DNA from: Acanthaster planci
Lineage: Eukaryota > Echinodermata > Asteroidea > Valvatida > Acanthasteridae
Reading direction: 5' to 3'
Length of the DNA: 64,000 nucleotides
NCBI RefSeq assembly: GCF_001949145.1
Contig: NW_019091366.1
Location: forward strand, 2,365,006 to 2,429,005
The notes beneath the pieces are model-generated. The model ran no database searches, was not told where the DNA came from, and was given only the letters and a program-made list of their open reading frames with translations. Positions 55,775 to 64,000 of the stretch are shown here, in pieces; the first letter of the stretch is position 1; each line of letters begins with the position of its first letter. The translations under genes were made by a program, and so were the position numbers.

Positions 55775-56130
55775 CAATAAGCCTTTTGCAGGTTAAATTT
55801 GAATAAAATCTGGTACACTGAGTTCTTGACATTCATGTGAATTCTCCACACTAAAGACACTGTTGCTATACCGCATGATTCGGGGCAAGCTTTTGCTTCG
55901 TTACATAAGTGACACCTTGCAACAATTCCCCTTTTTAATGAATTAGTAGGGCACAAATGATCAGTCCATTCCAGAGAGGGTGGTCGCTATGCAAAACTTG
56001 CCCCAGTCACGAGGTATAGCAACAGTGTTTTTAGTCCAGGAGATTCAAACTGTTACACATTGTATTTATGTGCAATCAGATAACTCAGTGTATAAGATTT
56101 TATTCAAATTTAACTCGCAAAAGGCTTATT
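55775..56130. mobile_element. Palindromic MITE, family A, copy 2
   Basis: It starts CAATAAGCCTTTTGCAGGTT and ends CTCGCAAAAGGCTTATT. The inner arms GATTCGGGGCAAGCTTTTGC and GCAAAACTTGCCCCAGTCAC match copy 1 at 31417-31779. The central segment differs. Non-autonomous. Confidence 0.88.
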
Positions 56131-59100
56131 CACACAATCCAATCTGGCCGCTTTCGTTAACCAAACATTTGCCGTTAAGTCACTGAAGCTGTTCTATTTT
56201 CACCACGTCGGCCGTTATTTCCCTTGCAAACATATTATATGCGGGAAAAATGGCATTGTTGGCGTCAAGATCCATGTATTGATCAGAACAGAATACGTCA
56301 CGCGTTTTGTTCATTTCATTGTCAATATTTGCATTTATAGTATTAATTATCGATGATCTGTAATGTCTTTTGCCATAGTCCGATGAGTACTTGTTGTCAA
56401 ACATGTAAGACTCAACAAATGAAAAATGGTATCTCGGTCAGTGATTAGAAAGATGTGGTGAGAAATCGCATGGTATCTGTAGCAGTCTCCATAGCGACGA
56501 GCAGCTCGATGTTCAGAGCATTCGTTTGAGAAATTGAAAAAAAATCGTTTGAGCAAGTCTACCCGCTTCCTCTTCCGCACAAGGCTGCTCATTTCCTATA
56601 GATCGTGTTCGGAGGATGCCAGGAGGTTAGGGGGCGCCGCCCCAGACCAGCCTGATAGTCACGGTCTCCCCATTTGAACCTTATCCGGTTTCTCTGCGTT
56701 GCAATCTCCAATCCATCATCTTCCCGGAATATCTTGACCCCCGAACCGTATTGATATCACAAGAAGTCCCGGTTACCATCGTGGATGGACACGCCAAGTC
56801 ACGTAACGCCGCTTAGACCCTGCAGATGGAGACTCTTCAGTGGCTATTTTGCTGAATTTGTCTCTTTCGACATGTGGCCTGCTGGATTCAATGTCATACG
56901 ACGGGATTTCTGCAGTTGATAACGCTGCACAGGTGTATCCCCTTCGGAGAGGACGGAGACGGGTATAGATCATTGGATTGACTGTTTGTAGTTTCCTGAG
57001 GGTCTTCCTTTATACGGGTACCTGCTATAAGGCCATTCTGTCGTCAGTTTTGTAATACTAGATAGGGAGTTTGTCTCTAATGAATTTCTAATCAATTGTG
57101 GTAATGGGCTGGGTGATGTGTAGATCTTTTTTACGCTCCTTTCTGTTCATGTTGGAGAGATGCGCAGTCGATATTTTTTGTGCCGAAGTCGTCTTTTTAT
57201 GATAATCGTCCGGAGTTCTATTTGGATGTCGTTGCAATTGTTGTAAAGTCGTTGCAATGAAAAGAGTCAACCACTGGAAAATGACCAAAACAGTTGATAG
57301 GCCTATACTGACAACTGGCAATGTCATAAATAACCAAGGCGAAGAGTTACTTAAAAAAAAAGGAAAATGTTGGCACGTGTGCCTGTAGATTAATTATAGT
57401 GTCGCTGGCAATAGCAAAGAGCATTCGTCTGAGTAGCCTCGAGAATGGAATATAAACAAATAAAATGATTATTGGTCTGATGATGTGTCTACCCCATCAA
57501 CTTACGTAACATAAGCTTGTCCAATGGATCGCACCGTTTGTGCGGTAAAAGACCATGCACAATGATACAAGATACATGCACATTGAACTGAAAATTGTGT
57601 TTTCATTCGTTGTACCTGATGATTGAAATTGTAATCCGACACAAATTTTGTGATTTCTGAATATGGAGACTATTCCCTGGCAATTTGTGCAGCATTATGT
57701 ATACCTTCTCTGGGAATTAGTCTCCATAAGCATCAGCATTATGTTCATGCGGAGAAGCTTCACGATGGCGTCAGTCTTGACTTCTATCCGATGATAAGCC
57801 AAGGTCTCTACAAAATCGAATTTAATCACTGTATTCCATACAGTAGAAGAACCCGTCGAAGAGTGAGGCGAGGTGCAAGACCCACAAGAGACTGGACTGG
57901 AGTCAGGATAATACCCTATTGAGCTCAGGCTGGAACAAGAACCACCAAAAGATCAGAACCAGGAAATGATTATGTTAAACCCTCTCCCCTCAAATGCTGG
58001 AGAAAAGACACGGCTCCAGGTTCAAAAGAATGGACATTGAGCTTCTCCATGCTCATGTGATTAAGACAAACGTCAATTGTTGGAATCTTTGTCGAGAGCA
58101 AATATACCTATGCATCAGTCTATTTAGCCTGTTTGCTGTGACTCAGTAACAGATTTATTTCATCCATATGATTTTCCCAAGCTCGTCCGTATTCTCTCAT
58201 TTCCTTTTCCAATCAACATCGTGATGCTCACCGTCAATAGAAGATGGACTATATATCTACCTCCTCATAAAAAAATCATTTCCAGAACCGATTTAGTTGC
58301 TAATGGTCTCTGACGTTGGTATAAATGGTGTGTTGTAGTTCAAGGAGTGAAGATCTGATAACTCGTCTAACAACTAGGCAGTAATGTAGAGTCATGTCTT
58401 CCCTGGTAGCACTCACTTCTTGAATGTTGAGTGTTGACCCTTTGGTGAGTGGGAACCAGCTACATTTGGCGTCCAATCAGATCATGCATTTATGGGACAC
58501 AAAGATTTGGCAGCAAAGATACCGTTTGGTTTCATTTGCTTATTTTCAAGCAAACGTATAGCCTTCCAACGGTTTATCAGGGTCGTCGGCAACATGGTTT
58601 TCATTCCAAATACAAAGAATTTTTATCTACAGTAGAACTGTCACATTGGCCTTGCCTCTGTTTGCAGCCTCGGGTGTTTAGCCATCCTACCCCTTGCCTC
58701 GGCGAGCAATATACCCACTCGATATGCGACCATTCTGTGCTCAACCATGGGTTTGTAGCTCTATAGCTCAACTAGCTTTACCGGGGCATACGTCCAACCG
58801 CTACCGCATGATAACGGTGTAACTTTACGCTTAACCAGTCTGCTCAAAATACACCATTAGTGGTCATTACTGAATGTCCAGGCACCGAGACAGTACCGGT
58901 CAACTCCTAGCCTGGAGTCCATACTGTGACAACCCCTATCTATCCTTACCTATATCAACTGACATTTTCAATTTGGTTGGTAATCAAGCTAACTTCCTGT
59001 CGCCTACGTGTCGTAACCGAAACTGTGGCATTGCGCTCATGCAGCGCGCCCTATGGGCTTGCCAACAGCCGCAGCTGGTGTATGGATAGTTATCGCCTAC

Positions 59101-62100
59101 CGGTACTGCCCACAATGAGAAAACACTCTGCTCATCATTCCGCCAGGAATCTGGAGTACTTCATTTTTTGAAAACCCTGGATATACATTTAGTAAGACTA
59201 TTTTTTTCTGCCGAGGCTCCCAATCAGATTGCGTTAGGATATTCTGAAGTATTGTTGCGAACTAATGTCATCTACCTGAACAGGCGCCTTCTATGGGAAA
59301 GGTCACTTGCCGCATGCTTAAGCTTCGGGTGTTGAGTTTTGCGCGTAAAATGCAAATACATGTTTACCTGCTGACGCCCTCGTGCCAGAATTTCACAGAT
59401 AAGCTTCATAGCCAGTATGGTTGTGGACTGCTCATGGAAATAGACCTACCTGTCATCATTATTAACTAAAAGTAGTTTAAAACTTCCAGGAACCAGATGT
59501 AGCAGGGGTATAAGAATGGTCTTGTCTTGAGATGCTTTGCAATACTTACTAATGTTTCCTTTTGAAACCTCAATTATCGTCTGTTCCCCTTCGTTTTTCG
59601 ATCCTGTCCAAACGGCAGTCCGAGTCGTTTGCAATCCAAACATGATGGCATTCCTTCATCATTTTCCTATGCTTCTTTCTCTGTTTGTGTATTTAATTCA
59701 AGTGTCTCCACACTCATTTATTTTCATTTCTAGATCCTCACCCCTGCAGATAGAGTCCACCGCGCTGCTACAGTTTGTATCTATATATAATTTGGTGTAA
59801 TTTACCCGCTAGGGCCATTCGTGTTGGCTGTATCAGTATAAGAGAAAACACGCGCATCACTGAGGGCCAGGCTCGTGGGGTGTTTATGCTTCTGCACAAT
59901 GAATAATCCCACCATTAACTATCTTGCCATCTTCAACTAACCCTCTGTCATCTTGACAAGCTACATGCAGAGAACCCGGCGAGGTAGGTACACTGTGGTT
60001 CCGAAGCGCGCATCCATGTCATGTCATCCTTGTACACCGTCCACGCTTCAGGGCGTCTCACACCGCCCTGTAGGCCTTATCTGTGAAAGTTCCGGCGGTC
60101 ATGGACGGAGCTTCACCTCAGCGATTAATTCAGCATGCTTGGATCAGGCACATACACGAAACGGATGTGACAATGTTCGCTGTCTTGTGCTGCAAATGAT
60201 ACTCCAAGAAACTACGATTTCATCTTGCTGCATTATGATAATTATCTCAAACGTTTCAATTCTTGGTATTGCCACACACTCTGAAGATTTAGCTTGACTG
60301 CATTAGATTGGCAAATGCAATAACGCTAAAATCTGAAAGTTTATTGTTTGGTTTAAAGTTTTGCCTGTTAAAGAGAATATTGTTCTGGTCTGACACAAAT
60401 CTAGAGATATATTATGGAAAGGGTATTAATTTCTATGAATTTCATGACCACCAAAAGATTGGTTAACAGTATATATTTCTAACCTTCCGTTGAGGGCCAG
60501 GACCATGATACAAATTGAATTCATGGACCATATCCGTCATGATGAATCATTAGACTCTTTGCGATTGGTCGGCTGAAGGTGATGATACGAACGAATAAAT
60601 GAGAATCCTTTTGTCTTTTTCTGAAAGTATAAATGTACTAATTTTCAATGTGCTGTGCTAAATTACCTGTACGGTACAAATACGGCTCCAACATAATACT
60701 AAATTTCCTTAATAAATACTATTATATTTTAAGACTAATTTTAGCTTTTCGATTTGTCGGCGAATACCAAATACCAAACTGCTAATTCCCCAATGGGTCA
60801 TTTCACATTATTCAAATAGTGTTTGGTACATTCCTGTTCTATATATAGTGTTTTAATGGGGGTAGATTTTGTCCATTTTAGCGAAGAAACATTCATCTCA
60901 ACATTGCTATGGTAATTACCTCAGTCCTAATTGCTGTTCATTCTGACAGCCGTACGGCCAGCCTACTGAATCAATCCATGACTTGTTTGTACCGATGTGC
61001 ATTATACTCTAATTGATTGTCGGGTGAAATGACTACCAGTATTAATTTTAATTATCAAAATGCATGTGTTTGCTCATGACTATATTTGGGAGTCTACTTA
61101 TGTAGCAGGACTGATAATCGGAAAGCACAGTCAGGTGCATATAGAGAGAAGAACGATTCTGTCACAAGCAATCTCGCTCAAGTTAACGTTGCCGAATAAT
61201 TGCAACGTAGTTCTGTAAAAAAAAAAGGCATTAATTTTCAAATCATCCAATAAAAATGAAAGTGTACTTGTTAAGAAAACTTCATAGTGCAGTGGATGTA
61301 TTGATATCTCCTCATCTGAACTATAAATTACATGAGTAGATAATTATGTTGGTATCCTCCTCTTATTTCAACGATTTTGAATCTGATAATGTCCTGCATC
61401 TTGATGGTCATAATTACACCTCAGTTACCGGTCACTGGTCATGCCTTGATGCATGGCAAACTCGTAACCAAACTGCTGCAGACTTTAGAGGACTTGAACT
61501 TCGTGCATTAGACAACATATGGGCTCAAGATGCCATGCTTTATTCATAATCTATGGGCACAGATCTTACTCAAAATAAGCTCACTATGGTCATGTCCTAC
61601 AGACGCGTTCGAGCGTGTGTTCATGTATCTGAAGTGTAGAAGACCATTTAAATACTGAAGCATATGATGCGACATTGAGGTGAGACGGGACAGTTAACAA
61701 GCACATTCCCCGTTGCAACCACCCGTTAAAAAGTGTGATTTCCTCATCCGTACATGGGCTGAAAGTCAAGTTCGGATATAGCAACCCAATAATCCCCGTG
61801 CCTCCTGCTTCGTCAGTCACCTAAGATTGCATATTTTTGTGCTCAACGCTGCTGTAATTGGTAACGATTTAGCAGAACATCCACCAGTCCTTGGTGATTC
61901 TCTTGCATGTCATATCCAATCAGTGACGGTAGGAAAGCCATCTAGACGTATCAGTGACGCCAGTGTGACGCCTGTCGGAAAAAAATCTGACGTAAAAGGC
62001 ACCTTGGCTGATATTCAATGTGTTTGGATGTTTCGCTTCAATTTCTCAGTCCTTTGTCTCCCTTTGACTCCTCAAATTAAAAATGGCAGTTGTATAGACA

Positions 62101-64000
62101 CGGATGAAATGCTACAAGATTAAACCTTGAAATGCAATTTATTTGGAATATTGAATGAGGATCACTTTAATTATCATCAAGCGTTGCTTTTGTTCAGTAA
62201 TTTAAACGAAGCAGTTTTTCATTAAACCAAGATAGATTGGATTTTTAAAAATTGTTTTCATGATCTGAGACTTAAAAATTTAATTCAACATTGACTGACT
62301 GTGATTTATGATTCACTTATCTAGTAATTGATATCATTTGGCTTTCAGACGATTATCAGGGTATATGGGTTTTTAAAGTTTTTCTGCGTTTCTTTTCCCT
62401 TGGTTATGTTTGATTCGATGTCATACTCATAGTTGCTTGGTTCTTATAGACGTTTCGTTTCATGAATCACGGAGCACTGTCGCAGGCAATTAAGTTACAT
62501 GTCTTTCAGCAAACCAGGTGATTTAACAAGACCCCACTGCTTTTTATATCAACGCGGTGAATTTGATTTTCAGACTTTTCACCTATAGGCCTAGCGAAAT
62601 AACCATCAAGCTACTTAGCTGTTAGAATCGAATTACTTTTCTTGGAAATGAGTACACTATTGAGGTTAATAGCAATAAAACGCTATATTGTTTCCACGGG
62701 GTTGCCAACTTAATGCCCTAAAATGATATGATACCCTACTCAATTGGACTAATGACTATATCAGGACACCCCAGACGCAGCACCAACACGTCAACATTAT
62801 ATCCAGGACCCTGTAGGCGACTAAACTCCAGATTGGAGCTGTATACATCGTGATTTTGACCGGCATGGGGAAAACAGACTTGGTTGGAGAGCAGATCATG
62901 TACCCGATTTGACTTGCATGAGATGGCTCTTGGCATTGGGCTCAAGCACACTACAGTACGCCGCGCCAGGCCCACTCCAACCCCGCACAGTTCCCTGGGA
63001 ACATTAATGTGATAGTTTGCGGGGGCCCCCTCTAAGTGTCGGGTATCACACGGTTACGCTGGTCGACCACGCCGAGTCTGAGAGCTCAGCCCCGGGGCGA
63101 TTTGGAGCTGTTGCCTGGCGTGCGTTTCGCTAAAACACTCGGCTCTTGGCAGGAGAGATAAGGGTTGTAACTGCTTGTTCATGATATCAGAATCCTATCT
63201 TGGTAAGAAAAGCGCCTATGAAAACCTCTCTACAGGCATGTTTCTGAAATCACTTATAAGTGGGAAAAGTCCTTATTTCTGAATGTAATTTTGTATTAGG
63301 GAATTGGGGAGTAATTATCAAAAGTGGTTTTACGTTTTGACACGAATAGATTATTTTTGTTAAATATTCTCACTAAAATTAAAAATTAAAATTTACAACA
63401 ATATTTGTCGCATGTTATCATTAGGACGCCTCTGTCAAATTTGGCCATTGCAGAATACACTCTGTGCTTAAAACAACACGGAGTTTGAAAAACAGCTTTT
63501 TGAGAAAACATTTTTGTCACGTCACATAACTGTTTGATTTCGCATTTCTTTTGAATCAGTCTTTATAAAAGCTTATTCAACAAAAACAAAACTTACATTC
63601 CATGTGACCTTATACACGTTTTAAAATATTGATAAGGTCATTATGGCACTGAAACGTCTCATCCCCATTATTCAATTGCCTTCCACAGTTCCATCATCTC
63701 TGTGGAGGGATATCTACACTGCGTAAACTGGGGTGTAATATTAAACACCCCGATGTTATACAACCACCAGGCCAGCACTTTTTAGCGGCGTTTTGGCGTT
63801 GTTTCAACACCCTTCGGTGATGTTACTTTTACGTATAAGTCCCTCTAAACAGATATGTGGATTTCGGCATAGTCTATCAGTGTTGACTTCAATGCCAGTC
63901 CCATTTCAGACAGGTTTGCAGGGGTTGCTTGAGATACCGTGTCCTTCAGATAGTCCTCAGGAAAAGTAGCATTCGCGTGAGGCTAGGCGAGCCGGCACAG
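56131..64000. other. Gene-poor stretch to window end
   Basis: No supported gene. The longest frames (105 codons at 58449, 114 codons at 59953, 98 codons at 61827) show no domain and no conserved-looking composition. A locally GC-rich patch at about 62940-63170 is the only compositional change noticed; it might mark a CpG-like promoter for a gene outside the window, but there is no direct support. Confidence 0.5.

Noticed and set aside
57650-57922. 90-codon frame with an Arg-rich end (RRTRRRVRRGARPTRDW)
   Set aside because: It has dibasic sites like a neuropeptide precursor but no signal peptide and no repeated peptide; probably chance.

Overview
This is a piece of an animal nuclear genome: intron-rich, with GT-AG introns, about 39% GC by eye, many short foldback transposons (MITEs), minisatellites, one tRNA-derived SINE and a 389-base run of N. 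The gene set (INPP5F/SAC2, MSL3, RBM41, each close to its vertebrate counterpart) and the very frequent self-complementary word TACATGTA suggest a marine invertebrate, most likely a deuterostome such as an echinoderm (sea star type) or hemichordate. The species cannot be fixed from sequence reading alone.

Layout. (a) 1-4255: no recognised gene; a small MITE family and a long GACTTGTGACT-type low-complexity repeat. (b) 4421-23832, minus strand: a complete 19-exon INPP5F (SAC2) inositol-phosphate phosphatase gene. I assembled it exon by exon; all phases agree and give 1231 codons plus stop. Its introns hold the assembly gap, a SINE, a MITE and a long hairpin. (c) 24351-25515, plus strand: a three-exon gene for a 92-residue putative secreted coiled-coil protein, head-to-head with INPP5F across about 520 bases. 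(d) 27934-29263, plus strand: a two-exon gene for a 222-residue protein with a Pro-rich disordered N-terminus and a Cys-rich zinc-ribbon-like C-terminus. (e) 33594-40385, minus strand: a complete 11-exon MSL3 gene (543 residues; chromo-barrel plus MRG domain), convergent with (d). Its introns are full of MITEs and tandem repeats, two of the MITEs lying within about 10-40 bases of splice sites. (f) 42458-46608, plus strand: a six-coding-exon RBM41 gene (470 residues, C-terminal RRM), head-to-head with MSL3, with a probable non-coding first exon near 40629 and a dead LINE 3' end in the first intron. (g) 46790-64000: about 17 kb with no gene I can support; two MITEs and a 22-bp minisatellite.

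Functional links are limited. INPP5F acts on endosomal phosphoinositides, MSL3 reads chromatin for the MSL H4K16 acetyltransferase complex, and RBM41 is an RNA-binding protein linked to the minor spliceosome. The two head-to-head pairs (INPP5F with the small secreted gene, MSL3 with RBM41) probably use shared bidirectional promoters. The clearest unexplained items are the small secreted gene, the zinc-ribbon gene, an AT-hook-like motif in MSL3, MITEs placed beside MSL3 splice sites, and a near-palindromic poly(A) signal between two convergent genes.
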